Assembly: GCF_008086045.1 (NCBI RefSeq)
Contig: NZ_VSEY01000006.1
Location: 124,001 to 188,000, forward strand
DNA from: Nonomuraea sp. PA05
Lineage (GTDB): Bacteria > Actinomycetota > Actinomycetes > Streptosporangiales > Streptosporangiaceae
Reading direction: 5' to 3'
Length of the DNA: 64,000 bases
Shown: one piece after another, positions 18,773-27,293 of the stretch
How the letters are laid out: every line of letters begins with the position of its first letter
Numbering within the stretch: the stretch's first letter is position 1
Made by a program: the position numbers and the translations under genes
The notes under the pieces: generated by a model
What the model saw: only the letters and a program-made list of their open reading frames with translations
Database searches by the model: none
Told to the model about the DNA's origin: nothing

Positions 18773-20267
18773 ATGACGATGATGCAGGTTCCTGGATCGA
18801 AATCCATCACGGCCCGCGCGCTGTTCCTGGCCGCCGCCGCCCGGGGGGGCCACCGTGTTGAGGCGGCCGTTGGTGTCCGACGACACGGAAGGGTTCGTGG
18901 AGGGGTTGGGCGCGCTCGGGTACCGGGTGGAGCGCGGGCCGGGGGCGTTCACGGGCGGCCCGGAGGGGGCTGCGTTCGGCGGCGGGGCGCGGGTGGTTGC
19001 GGGCGGCTTGGTGGAGTCTGCGAACGGGGGCCAGGCGCGGACGGGCGGCGGCCCGGCTGAGGGCGGTTCTGCGTGGGGCGGCCGGGCGCGGAGGGGTGGC
19101 GGCCCGGCTGAGGGCGGTTCTGCGTGGGGCGGCCGGGCGCGGACGGGTGGCGGCCCGGCTGCGGGCGGTTCTGCGTGGGGTGGCGAGGTGTGGACAGTCG
19201 AGGGTCGGCCGGAGGGGCCTGCTCACGGGGAAGCGGAGGTGTTCTGCCGCGACGGCGCCACGACGGCGCGCTTCCTGCCCGCACTCGCGGCGGCCGGGCA
19301 CGGCGTGTTCCACTTCGACGCCTCCCCGCAGATGCGCCGCCGCCCCCTCGGCCCCCTCACCCGCGCGCTACGGGAACTCGGTGTGGACCTGACGCACGAG
19401 GGCGAGGAGGGTCATCACCCGCTCACGATCCGGGCCAACGGCATCAAGGGCGGCCGGATCACGCTGGACGCCGGCTTGTCGTCGCAGTTCCTCACCGCGT
19501 TGCTGCTCGTCGGGCCGCTGACCGCCGAAGGGCTGGAGATCACCGTCACCGATCTCGTCTCGGTGCCGTACGTGGAGATCACGCTCGCCATGATGCGCAG
19601 CTTCGGGGTCGAGGTGCGGCGCGAGGGGCAGACCTTCCACGTCCCGCCGCAGGGGTACCGGGCGACGGAGTACACCATTGAGCCCGACGCCTCCGCGGCC
19701 GGCTACCCGCTCGCCGCTGCGGCCCTGACGGGGAACACCATCACGGTGCCCGGACTCGGGTCGGGTGCGCTGCAGGGGGACGTACGCTTCGCCGAGGTCC
19801 TGTCGCGCATGGGCGCATCTGTGGATATGTCGCACGATTCCGTGACCGTCACCGGCACCGGCCGCCTGCACGGCCTGACCGTCAACATGCGCGACATCTC
19901 CGACACCGTCCCCACCCTCGCCGCCATCGCCCCCTTCGCCGACGGCCCCGTACGCATCGAGGACGTCTACAACACCCGGGTCAAGGAGTGCGACCGGCTG
20001 GAGGCCTGTGCCGAGAACCTGCGGCGGCTGGGCGTGCCCGTGGCCGTCGGACGCGACTGGATCGAGATCACCCCAACCCGGCCCCGCGCGGCCGAGATCG
20101 CCTGCCACGGTGACCACCGGATCGCGATGTCGTTCAGCGTCACGGGGCTGCGCACGCCGGGGATCACGCTGGATGAGCCGGGGTGCGTGAAGAAGACGTT
20201 CCCCGGGTTCCATGAGGCGCTGGCGGGTCTGCGTGAGGAGTGGGGGATCGGGGTGGTGCCGGACTGA
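18773..20267 (+). pseudogene. aroA: EPSP synthase gene with apparent frameshift and internal repeat expansion
   Basis: The product would make 5-enolpyruvylshikimate-3-phosphate from shikimate-3-phosphate and PEP. The N-terminal VPGSKSITARALFLAAAA is in the frame of ATG 18773, but the rest (LRRPLVSDDTEGF onward) is one base out. Removing one G from the G7 run at 18843-18849 restores a continuous protein. Later family motifs are intact: RDGATTARFLPAL, MRRRPLGPLTRAL, LDAGLSSQF, TVPTLAAIAPFADG, RVKECDRLEA and HGDHRIAMSF. A glycine-rich insert of about 70 residues containing three 51-bp repeats interrupts the N-terminal third. It is either a real broken gene or a homopolymer sequencing error. A translation from GTG 18855 would lack the PGSKS substrate loop. 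Confidence 0.8.
19029..19181 (+). repeat. Three 51-bp tandem repeats inside aroA
   Basis: Copies at 19029-19079, 19080-19130 and 19131-19181 differ at only a few positions and encode a 17-residue unit (GGPAEGGSAWGGRARRG type). The period is a multiple of three, so the frame is kept. Normal EPSP synthases have nothing like it at this point. Confidence 0.9.
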
Positions 20268-20298
20268 GGTGCGCGGCGGGAGCTACGCCACCTTGGCG

Positions 20299-20846
20299 GT
20301 GACGCGGCCGTTCGACCTCACCGATGCGCAGTGGGCGCGGCTGGAGCCGTGGCTACCTACGGGCTGAAGGCCGGGTCGGCCGTCGCGGTGGAGCAAGCGT
20401 CAACTGATCGACGGGATCCGCTGGCAGCAGATCCTCACCCGGCTGCATGCGTTGGCCGATGCCCAGAAGCTGGTCGGCTGGCACGTCGGGGTGGACTCCA
20501 CCATCTGCCGGGCCCATCGACACGCGGCAGGCCGAGCCGTCCGGCGGAGTAGGGTCCGAGGCCGCAGATCACGCCCCTCGGACGCTCCCGAGGTGGGCTG
20601 TCGACCAAGCTGCATCTGGCCTGCGAACGGGGCCGGCGGCTGCTGACACGGGTGCTCACCGCTGGGCAGTGCGGTGATGCGCCGCGGTCATGGCCGCGAT
20701 TCGGGTGCCCCGGCTCGGGCGCGGTCGCCTGCGTACCCGCCCCCAGACCGTCCGCGCGGACAAGGCGGCCTCCGGCCTTCGACCCCGTCGACTACCGCGC
20801 CCGCTCAGCCGTCGATCAACGACTGGCTCGTCATTCTTCGAGACAC
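20299..20846 (+). pseudogene. Decayed IS5-type transposase
   Basis: Fragments of a second, different IS5-family transposase appear in several frames: FDLTDAQWARLEPWLPTG then a stop; QQILTRLHALADAQKLVGWH and GVDSTICRAHRHAAGR; LSTKLHLACERGRRLLTRVLTAGQ; and a tail RVPRLGRGRLRTRPQTVRADKA. Frameshifts and stops break every frame. It separates aroA from the truncated XRE gene, and its right edge appears to have removed the 3' end of that gene. Confidence 0.75.
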
Positions 20847-21011
20847 GTCCTCTAGGTGGGCGATGGCGCGCTCGGTGGGCTGACGGGCGCCCGATTCCAG
20901 GCGGGGCAGGTATCCGGTGGACATGCCCTCGCCGGCGAGCGCGGCGAGGGTGAGGCCGCGTTCGGTTCTCCGTTGCCTGAGCCGTCGGCCGAGAACTGGC
21001 TGCTCGCGCAT
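20805..21011 (-). pseudogene. XRE regulator fragment (N-terminal HTH only)
   Basis: Residues 1-50 (VLGRRLRQRRTERGLTLAAL ... STGYLPRLESGARQPTERA) form the HTH typical of actinobacterial XRE regulators, which normally continue for several hundred residues of TPR repeats. Here the frame runs into the decayed transposase and stops after 68 residues. The divergent serine hydrolase operon was probably its target. A short DNA-binding peptide could still be made, but dimer and sensor functions are gone. Confidence 0.7.
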
Positions 21012-21100
21012 GCCTGTACTCCTGCGTGGCTGCGGCGTGCGGGCTTGAGACTAACCTACTTGCCTACGCGCAGACAAGTTATTGCCTCTCGATCCGAAGC

Positions 21101-21132
21101 TTGGCAATTTGATTTGGCAATTAGTTGCCAAA
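21101..21132. promoter_or_regulatory. Repeated TTTGGCAA operator upstream of the serine hydrolase operon
   Basis: TTGGCAA at 21101, TTTGGCAA at 21113 and inverted TTGCCAAA at 21125 recur every 12 bp. The last two form a perfect 8-bp-arm palindrome around TTAG. The region is AT-rich for this genome and lies between the divergent XRE fragment and the hydrolase, so it is the likely XRE target. Confidence 0.65.
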
Positions 21133-21212
21133 CCTCTGACAACTCCCCTAACGTTGCTCTCGTTCGACGGACGAACCCGCCGCGAACGAACCCCTCTAAG
21201 GAGTGCGTCACC

Positions 21213-22655
21213 ATGTCCATCACCCTTGCCGAGCAGGACCAGCACACCCTCCGGATCGCCGCCTGGGGCGCCGTGTCGCTGATGTCGGCCGCCGGCGCCG
21301 CCGGTTCGGCACACCAGGTCGCCACCGCCGGCTCCCTCGCCCTGACCTCGGCCACCGGCACCGTCGGGCACATTCTGGCCAAGGCGCCCAAGGGCGTGAG
21401 CTGGGGCAAGAGTGTGGCCGACCTGGCCGACCAGGTGCTGCCGGCGCTCACCGCGTCCATGCGCCTGCTGCGCGACCCGGCTGAGGCCGGCGACTTCCGC
21501 CGCACCGTCCTGGTCGCCCTCGACGCGGCCACCCACTCAGGCGAGGCCAACCCCACCATGACCGAGATGGCCCGCAAGATCACCGAAGCCCTCGATGTCC
21601 CGCAGGACCGCCCGCAGCTGCAGCAGATCCTCCAGGACATGGTCGAGGCCGGCTTCGTCGGCGTCACGCTGCGCGTCCGCGACCAGCGCGGCGAGTGGGC
21701 CGGAAGTGCCGGCACGACCGAACGCGGCGGCACCACCCCCGCGCCGATCGACGCGCACGTCCGGATCGGCAGCAACACCAAGACCTTCATCGCCACCGCG
21801 GTGCTGCGGCTGGTGGCCGAGGGCAGGATCGCGCTGGACGCCCCGGTGGCCGGCTACCTGCCCGAGTTCGGCCTGGACGAGCGGATCACCGTACGGATGC
21901 TGCTCCAGCACACCAGCGGCATCTTCAACTTCACCGGCGAGTACTACGAGGACGGCACCTTCGCCCCCGGCATCCCCGCCACCCAGGCAGGCAAGGAATG
22001 GGTGGACAACCGCTTCCACACCTACCAGCCCGAAGACCTGGTCCGGCTGGCCCTGTCCAAGCCCGCCCGCTTCGAGCCCGGCACCGACTGGAGCTACGCC
22101 AACACCAACTACGTCCTGGCCCGGCTCCTCATCGAGAAGGTCACCGGCCGCCCGGTCGCCGACGAGCTCCAGCGCCTCATCCTGGGGCCGCTCGGCCTGA
22201 CCGGCACCCACCAGCCCACCACCGAGACCGACCTGCCCGCCCCGCACGTCCACGCCTACTACCGATACGACGACACCCTCGTCGACGTCACCCGGCACAA
22301 CCCGTCCTGGATCTCCAGCGGCGGCGACATGATCTCCACCAGCCGCGACCTGCAGACCTTCATCACCGCGCTGGTCACCGGCAAGCTCCTGCCGGCCGAC
22401 CTGCTGGCCGAGATGTTCACCCCCGAGGCCAAGGCCGGCTACGGGCTGGGCGTGTTCGTCCAGAACGGCGGCACCCTCATCTCGCACAACGGCGGCAACG
22501 CGGGCCAGGCCGCGCTGATGCTCTGCACCGCCGACGGCGCCACCAGCCTGACCGCCACGCTCGCCTACGTCGACGACGCCGAGATGTCCATGGGCGCTGC
22601 CTTCCAGCAGGCCAGCCAGCGCCTCCTGGCCGAGGTCTTCGGCCCGGCCGCGTAG
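21213..22655 (+). CDS. Serine hydrolase (beta-lactamase fold) fused to an N-terminal helper domain, no signal peptide
   Basis: This is a 480-residue fusion. Residues 1-130 (SITLAEQDQHTLRIAAWGAV ... TEMARKITEALD) match a small actinobacterial protein I know as a separate gene. Residues 135-480 are a class C beta-lactamase/DD-peptidase-like domain with SNTK (Ser187-Lys190), YANTNY and SHNGG in place of the usual KTG. Its paralogue next door has a signal peptide; this one has lost it, so it is predicted cytoplasmic. The ATG at 21213 has an AAGGAG site 10-15 bp upstream. A longer frame from 20856 was rejected. Confidence 0.8.
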   Translation: MSITLAEQDQHTLRIAAWGAVSLMSAAGAAGSAHQVATAGSLALTSATGTVGHILAKAPKGVSWGKSVADLADQVLPALTASMRLLRDPAEAGDFRRTVLVALDAATHSGEANPTMTEMARKITEALDVPQDRPQLQQILQDMVEAGFVGVTLRVRDQRGEWAGSAGTTERGGTTPAPIDAHVRIGSNTKTFIATAVLRLVAEGRIALDAPVAGYLPEFGLDERITVRMLLQHTSGIFNFTGEYYEDGTFAPGIPATQAGKEWVDNRFHTYQPEDLVRLALSKPARFEPGTDWSYANTNYVLARLLIEKVTGRPVADELQRLILGPLGLTGTHQPTTETDLPAPHVHAYYRYDDTLVDVTRHNPSWISSGGDMISTSRDLQTFITALVTGKLLPADLLAEMFTPEAKAGYGLGVFVQNGGTLISHNGGNAGQAALMLCTADGATSLTATLAYVDDAEMSMGAAFQQASQRLLAEVFGPAA

Positions 22656-22701
22656 CCCTGACCGTTCGTAGAACCCGACGACAACGAAGACGAGGGAAAC
22701 C

Positions 22702-23874
22702 ATGAGAACCCGAACGACGCGACGCATCGCGGTCACGGCGCTGGCCGCCGCACTGCTGGCCGGGACGGCCACCCCCGCGACAGCCACCACGAACCGGGAC
22801 CGCCCGGAACTACAGCAGGCCATGCAGGCGTTCATCGACGCCGGTTTCACCGGCGTGCAACTGCGCGTGCAGGACGAGCAGGGCGAGTGGGCCGCCAGCG
22901 CCGGCGTGCGCGAGCTCGGCCGGCGCGCCAAGCCGCCGGTGAACGGCTCGTTCTGGGCGGGCAGCAACATCAAGCCCTTCACCGCGACCCTGGTGTTGCA
23001 GTTGGTGGCCGAGGGCAAGGTCGAGCTGGACGCCCCGGTGGCCGGCTACCTGCCCGAATTCGGGCTGGACGAGCGGATCACCGTGCGGATGCTGCTGGAT
23101 CACACCAGCGGCCTGTTCAACTACACCGGTGACTTCGACCCCGACGGGTCGTGGGTCACGGGCGTCCCCTCGATGAACAAGGACTGGCTGGACAACCGGT
23201 TCCGCAGCTACCAGCCGGAAGAGCTGATCCGGGTGGCGCTGTCCAAGCCGGCCCGGTTCGAGCCGGGCACCGACCAGCAGTACACCAACACCACCTACAC
23301 GCTGGCCCTGCTGCTGATCGAGAAGATCACCGGCCGCAGCTACGCCGAGGAGCTGCGGCGGCGCATCCTGCGCCCGCTCGGCCTGAAGGACACCTCGGTG
23401 CCGGGCGACCGCGCCCAGCTCCCCGGCCCGCACGCCCACGGCTACTACCGCTACGAGGAGAACGGCAGGACCAGGACGGTCGACATCAGCCGCCAGAACC
23501 TGACCATGACGGCCGGCGCAGGCAACCTCGCCTCCACCCCCAAGGACCTGCAGACGTTCATCTCCGCGCTGAACGCCGGCAAGCTGTTGCCGCCCGCGCT
23601 GCTCACCGAGATGCGCACACCGAACCCGAAAATGGGCTACGGCCTCGGGCTGTTCGTCGAGAACCTGGGCCCGAACTGCACCGTCCTGCGGCACAACGGC
23701 AGCCCGCCGCACGGCTACGGCGCGCTGATGTACAGCTCGCCCGACGGCAAGACGACCGTGACCGGCGCGGTGACCTGGGTGGACGACGCCACCAGGGGCC
23801 CGGCGGCCAGCTTCCAGACGCTCGTGGACGGGCTCGTCAAGAAGGTGTTCTGCGACCAGCAGACCGCCGGCTGA
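22702..23874 (+). CDS. Secreted serine hydrolase (beta-lactamase/DD-peptidase fold)
   Basis: This 390-residue exported enzyme has a signal peptide of about 28 residues ending near TPATA. The catalytic motifs are SNIK (Ser88-Lys91), YTNTTY and RHNGS. It resembles D-alanyl-D-alanine carboxypeptidases and esterases of the beta-lactamase family; the substrate is unproven. It lies 46 bp after its paralogue, with its own GAGGGAAA site, and shares long stretches of near-identical DNA with it (for example 21828-21912 against 23011-23096), showing recent duplication or gene conversion. Confidence 0.87.
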   Translation: MRTRTTRRIAVTALAAALLAGTATPATATTNRDRPELQQAMQAFIDAGFTGVQLRVQDEQGEWAASAGVRELGRRAKPPVNGSFWAGSNIKPFTATLVLQLVAEGKVELDAPVAGYLPEFGLDERITVRMLLDHTSGLFNYTGDFDPDGSWVTGVPSMNKDWLDNRFRSYQPEELIRVALSKPARFEPGTDQQYTNTTYTLALLLIEKITGRSYAEELRRRILRPLGLKDTSVPGDRAQLPGPHAHGYYRYEENGRTRTVDISRQNLTMTAGAGNLASTPKDLQTFISALNAGKLLPPALLTEMRTPNPKMGYGLGLFVENLGPNCTVLRHNGSPPHGYGALMYSSPDGKTTVTGAVTWVDDATRGPAASFQTLVDGLVKKVFCDQQTAG

Positions 23875-24013
23875 CGAGGCCGGGCCATCAGCGGCCAGCT
23901 GAAGTCGGCCATATCGATCCCGGAGGGAGCGTGTAACGAGCCCGCCAATATTCGAGCTACGGCCGTATGGAACCGTCAAGAACGACAAAGCCCTCAATCC
24001 GCAACGTTTGCTT

Positions 24014-24047
24014 GATCGCCGCCGCCCTGCCAAGAGCGGCGGCGATC
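24014..24047. terminator. GC-rich hairpin downstream of the serine hydrolases
   Basis: GATCGCCGCCGC and GCGGCGGCGATC form a perfect 12-bp stem with a 10-nt loop. It is 140 bp after the hydrolase stop and could end that transcript. Confidence 0.45.
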
Positions 24048-24096
24048 TCATCATCGATTGAGGAGCTCCAGGTCTCGGGTGGTGCCGGGCTGAGGC

Positions 24097-24173
24097 GTGG
24101 ATCAAGGTTTGAAGGCGAGGGCGCGGCAGCCGGGTAAAGATCTTCGCATCGAACCCTGAACCACTTGATCCAC
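24097..24173. repeat. 77-bp unit with 10-bp terminal inverted repeats
   Basis: GTGGATCAAG opens and CTTGATCCAC closes the unit, and the adjoining GGTTT/GAACC bases extend the match imperfectly. It lies just upstream of a small secreted protein gene. It may be an MITE-like remnant or a wide-spaced operator. Confidence 0.4.
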
Positions 24174-24229
24174 ATCCGCGGGTACGAAGGCTGGCGAAAG
24201 ATCACCTCACGCCACAACGGGGGACCACC

Positions 24230-24460
24230 ATGTACAAAGCCGCCTTCGCCGCCTTCACCATGACCGCCGCCGCCCTGCTCCTCGCCGCCGCACCCGCCCT
24301 CGCCGGCGACGACCTCGACTTCCATGGGCCGACCTTCGTCATGTGCGAGAACGGGATGACCAACGTGGTCAAGATGGACGCGCCGATGACCCTGTGGACC
24401 ACGACCGCCGGGTGTGCGGACACGGACGACGACGCAACTCCCTGGCATGGCATGAACTGA
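24230..24460 (+). CDS. Small secreted protein
   Basis: This 76-residue protein has a clear signal peptide (residues 1-25, TAAALLLAAAPALA cleavage region). The mature peptide of about 51 residues is acidic and has two cysteines (CENGMTN and GCADTDDD) that could form one disulfide. It starts after a GGGGGACC stretch and is followed at once by a very strong terminator, which supports real expression. I do not recognise the family. Confidence 0.6.
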   Translation: MYKAAFAAFTMTAAALLLAAAPALAGDDLDFHGPTFVMCENGMTNVVKMDAPMTLWTTTAGCADTDDDATPWHGMN

Positions 24461-24473
24461 GCTCGTACGTGAT

Positions 24474-24514
24474 GCGGGAGGCCCCTCGCGGGAGAGTCGC
24501 GAGGGGCCTCCCGC
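24474..24514. terminator. Strong terminator after the small secreted protein
   Basis: GCGGGAGGCCCCTCGCG and its exact complement form a 17-bp perfect stem around a 7-nt loop. It separates the secreted-protein gene from the convergent hypothetical gene. Confidence 0.8.
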
Positions 24515-24527
24515 TGTGGTGCGAGGG

Positions 24528-24920
24528 CTATCGGGCACGTCCTTCGAGAAGGGCGGTCCAGAGTGCGATCCCTTCGGGTGTCGGGATCCAAGGGCTCTCA
24601 TACACCCGCTCGTCTTGAGCTGTTCTCTCGGTACGGCGGATGTACAGCAGGCCGCCTGCGGCGCACAGCTCGTAGATGGTGGGCATGCACTCGCATGTGT
24701 GGCTGCGGACCCTGAAGGAGGCACTCCTGCCCGCCGATTCGGACCAGTCGATTCTGACGTGGCCAGGCCGTGCGGGCTTCGGGTGAGGAAAGGCGTGGAG
24801 CCCGTTGAGAAAAGACAGGTGGCTTCTGCTTCCTCTGTCGCCCGCTTCAGCACCCGCACCGGTGCTGGTGTCCTCTTCGGAGGGGGCATCTCTGGGATTG
24901 CTGTCGTGTGTATCTGCCAC
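24528..24920 (-). CDS. Conserved hypothetical protein with CxC motif
   Basis: This protein of about 130 residues starts at GTG 24920, chosen for an AAAGGA site 7 bp upstream; ATG 24938 is an in-frame alternative. The first 45 residues are acidic and disordered. The C-terminal part (FRVRSHTCECMPTIYELCAA, GLLYIRRTERT, VYESPW, LWTALLEGRAR) looks well conserved and resembles a small family I have seen only as hypothetical proteins in actinomycetes. The CEC pair and a third cysteine could bind metal. Confidence 0.55.
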   Translation of the reverse strand: MADTHDSNPRDAPSEEDTSTGAGAEAGDRGSRSHLSFLNGLHAFPHPKPARPGHVRIDWSESAGRSASFRVRSHTCECMPTIYELCAAGGLLYIRRTERTAQDERVYESPWIPTPEGIALWTALLEGRAR

Positions 24921-25824
24921 GTGATTTTCCTTTCTCATACCTGCCGGGATGGACGCCCGCCTGCGCGCAGCGGTCCCACGCCCGCGGCGAGCGACTTGCT
25001 GAAACGGGCGTAGGTGGTCGGGCCGCAGCACGTCATCTCAAGGGGCGACGTGCCGGTTCGGGCAGCAGATGACGCCGACGGTGATGAACCGGCCGCCTTG
25101 CAGCTCCTTCTGTGTGGATGGGCGGAGGTACGGGGCTGGCATGCGTGCATCGCGGACTGCGGCTCCGTGCGCCGTCGGGCATCGCGCGATCACTCTTGGG
25201 CATGGGGTGATGTTATTCCTAGCCGTACTGCTTGGTCTATAGGCCGTATTTATCGGCCTCAACGAGCGATTCGGTCTTTATGGCGCTGGCGTGCCGGTTA
25301 TATGTGCATATTTATGGCAGTGTGTCCCGTCTCTTCTGTGGCCAAGGGGCGTTGGCCGCCGCGACCGTCAGCGTCAGGAGTGACGGTGTTGTGGCGGACG
25401 GTAACGATGTGGATCGCTCGCGACGGCCCATGGCGGGGACGCAAGTCACCGTTGCGAGTCGCGGCACTCAAGTTGCGGCAACGAGCCTGGACGCATGACG
25501 TGACCACCGGCAGTGATCTACGAGCACGGGCACACATCGCCTTCTCGCCCGGTCATCGCGACAGCGCTTTGGGACTTGCCTTCGGTTCAAGGCGCAGGCC
25601 GGGCTGTCGGTAGGTGCTCAGGCGGCCCGGCAGGACCGACGATCAGGTGCTCGAAGACGAATCCAGTGCCTTCTGCGCATCGTTCGCGATCACTGGGTGC
25701 GGACGAAACGGCGAACGCGCTGAAAGCCGCTGAGTCGGCGCAGTGACAAGTCGTCTTCTGCTGGATCGCCGGCCATGGCGCCGATGTTGATGAATTCCCC
25801 GTTTGCTCACGAGGCTGTTGCCCG
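24921..25824. other. Long region without a convincing gene
   Basis: About 0.9 kb has lowered GC (notably 25200-25330) and only short frames without codon-position bias. A 34-codon frame at 25038-25142 on the minus strand (MPAPYLRPSTQKELQGGRFI, then TVGVICCPNRHVAP) is the only one with a peptide-like look and is uncertain. An inverted repeat AGGCCG-7nt-CGGCCT lies at 25241-25259. The region looks like decayed or recently acquired DNA. Confidence 0.5.
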
Positions 25825-25939
25825 GGGGTGCAGGGGGCCGGGAGGCCCCTTGCCTGTGGGATCGCGGCAGAGCCGCGATCCCGCTCGAACACAGCCCGAG
25901 CCGAAGGCGAGGCCCTTTCGGGGCGGGCATCGGACGGCC
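25825..25939 (-). repeat. Structured repeat, copy A (3' of the TrmA-type gene)
   Basis: This unit of about 115 bp matches copy B (32418-32533) in inverted orientation at roughly 85-90% of positions. It contains a perfect 11-bp stem GGGATCGCGGC-AGA-GCCGCGATCCC, a GGGGCC-GGGA-GGCCCC hairpin and a GCCCG...CGGGC branched stem. In both copies it begins 34-43 bp after a stop codon and reads in the same sense as the preceding gene, so it may act as a terminator or 3'-UTR element. Confidence 0.85.
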
Positions 25940-25981
25940 CACTCGGCAATCGAGGCAACGGGTGGGTGCGCGTCGGCCGAC

Positions 25982-27241
25982 CTACTCCTTGACGACCAGG
26001 GCGACGCACTCCACATGGTGAGTCATCGGAAAGGCATCGAAAGCGCGCAGGTCGGAAAGCACATAGCCCCCCTCCCGCAGCCAAGCCAGATCCCGGGCCA
26101 ACGTAGCCGGATCGCAGGACACGTACACGATCCGCAGAGCGTCCAGCGACACAATGCGTTCCACCACGTCCCGCCCCAACCCGGCCCGAGGCGGATCCAC
26201 CACCACCAGATCGGCCCGTTCGATCTGGAACCGGTCCAGGGCTTCCTCGACGCGCCCCCGTTCCACCCGGGCCTGCGGCAGGTCGCGGAGGTTGGCGCGG
26301 GCGTCGCGGACGGCGGCGGCCTCGGACTCCAGCCCGAACACCGCCCCTTCCTGGCCGACGATCTCGGCGAGGCCGGCGGCGAAGAGGCCGACGCCGCAGT
26401 AGAGGTCGAGCGCCCATTCGCCGGGTTCGGGGGCGGCGTAGGAGAGCACCGCGTCCAGGAGCGTCTCGGCGGCTCCGGGGTGGACCTGCCAGAAGCCGCT
26501 GCCCGCGACCCGGAACTCGCGGTCGCCGACCTGCTCGTGCAGGACGCCCGAGCCGCGGCGCGGGACCGTGCGGCCCTTGCCCTGGTCGAGCAGGACGGAG
26601 GCGGGCGCCTCCAGGTCGGGGACGGTGACGCTGCGGCGGGGGCGCGGGGCGACGACGACGGCGCGGTCGCCGCCGGAGGACGCGATGACCTCGACGCCGG
26701 CGGCGCCCGGCCAGGCGTGGTCCTCGGCGCCGACGGCCTCGACCTCCGGGTGGGCGATCAGGCAGGCGTCGACGACCTCGATGTCGTGGGAGCGGTGCCG
26801 GCGGAAGCCGAGCTCGCCCGCGGGGGTGGCGGCGAACTGCACGCGGGTGCGCCAGCCGAGCCCGTCCTTGGCCCCCGGCACCTCCTCGACCACGACCTCG
26901 CGTTCGATGCCCGCCAGGCGGCGGAGCTGCTCGGCCACGACCTGGGCCTTGAGGCGGCGCTGCGCGTCCAGGGTGGCGTGCTGCCAGTCGCAGCCGCCGC
27001 AGCGGCCAGGGCCCGCGTACGGGCAGGGCGGGACGACGCGGTCGGGGGAGGCGTCCAGGATCTCGACGGCGTCGGCCCGCAGGAAGCGGGTGGTCTCCTC
27101 GGTGACGTCGGCGATCACCCGCTCGCCTGGCAGGGCGTGCCGTACGAACACCACCCGCCCCTCATGGCGCGCCACACACCAGCCGCCATGGGCGACCGGA
27201 CCTACCGTCAACTCCAGAGATGCCTGTTCCACATCCGACAC
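25982..27241 (-). CDS. TrmA/RlmD-type class I SAM-dependent RNA methyltransferase
   Basis: This 419-residue 5-methyluridine RNA methyltransferase-like enzyme has an N-terminal TRAM domain (LTVGPVAHGGWCVARHEGRV), an iron-sulfur cysteine cluster in CPYAGPGRCGGCDWQHATLD, a Rossmann fold with LDLYCGVGLFAAGLA, the DPPRAGLG motif and catalytic cysteine in VSCDPATLARDL. It is the counterpart of mycobacterial Rv2689c (from memory). GTG 27241 was chosen, with AGGGG 9 bp upstream; longer starts reach back into the divergent gene's promoter. Whether it acts on tRNA or 23S rRNA is not decidable here. Confidence 0.88.
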   Translation of the reverse strand: MSDVEQASLELTVGPVAHGGWCVARHEGRVVFVRHALPGERVIADVTEETTRFLRADAVEILDASPDRVVPPCPYAGPGRCGGCDWQHATLDAQRRLKAQVVAEQLRRLAGIEREVVVEEVPGAKDGLGWRTRVQFAATPAGELGFRRHRSHDIEVVDACLIAHPEVEAVGAEDHAWPGAAGVEVIASSGGDRAVVVAPRPRRSVTVPDLEAPASVLLDQGKGRTVPRRGSGVLHEQVGDREFRVAGSGFWQVHPGAAETLLDAVLSYAAPEPGEWALDLYCGVGLFAAGLAEIVGQEGAVFGLESEAAAVRDARANLRDLPQARVERGRVEEALDRFQIERADLVVVDPPRAGLGRDVVERIVSLDALRIVYVSCDPATLARDLAWLREGGYVLSDLRAFDAFPMTHHVECVALVVKE

Positions 27242-27293
27242 CTTAGTGCCCCTACCCGGATGACCACTTATCGGACTTGATCCATTACTCTGG

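Larger units (their letters stand above)
23875..24229. other. Intergenic region with two inverted repeats
   Basis: This stretch of 355 bp has no convincing gene. It contains a 12-bp-arm hairpin at 24014-24047 and a 77-bp unit bounded by GTGGATCAAG at 24097-24106 and CTTGATCCAC at 24164-24173. Both could be remnants of mobile DNA or terminator structures. Confidence 0.55.

Noticed and set aside
20856..21212. Longer N-terminus for the fused serine hydrolase
   Set aside because: It would include the XRE gene antisense and the operator; ATG 21213 has a good ribosome binding site.
25643..25942. Small open frames inside repeat copies A and B
   Set aside because: They arise from the structured repeat itself and occur in both copies because the DNA is repeated, not because protein is conserved.
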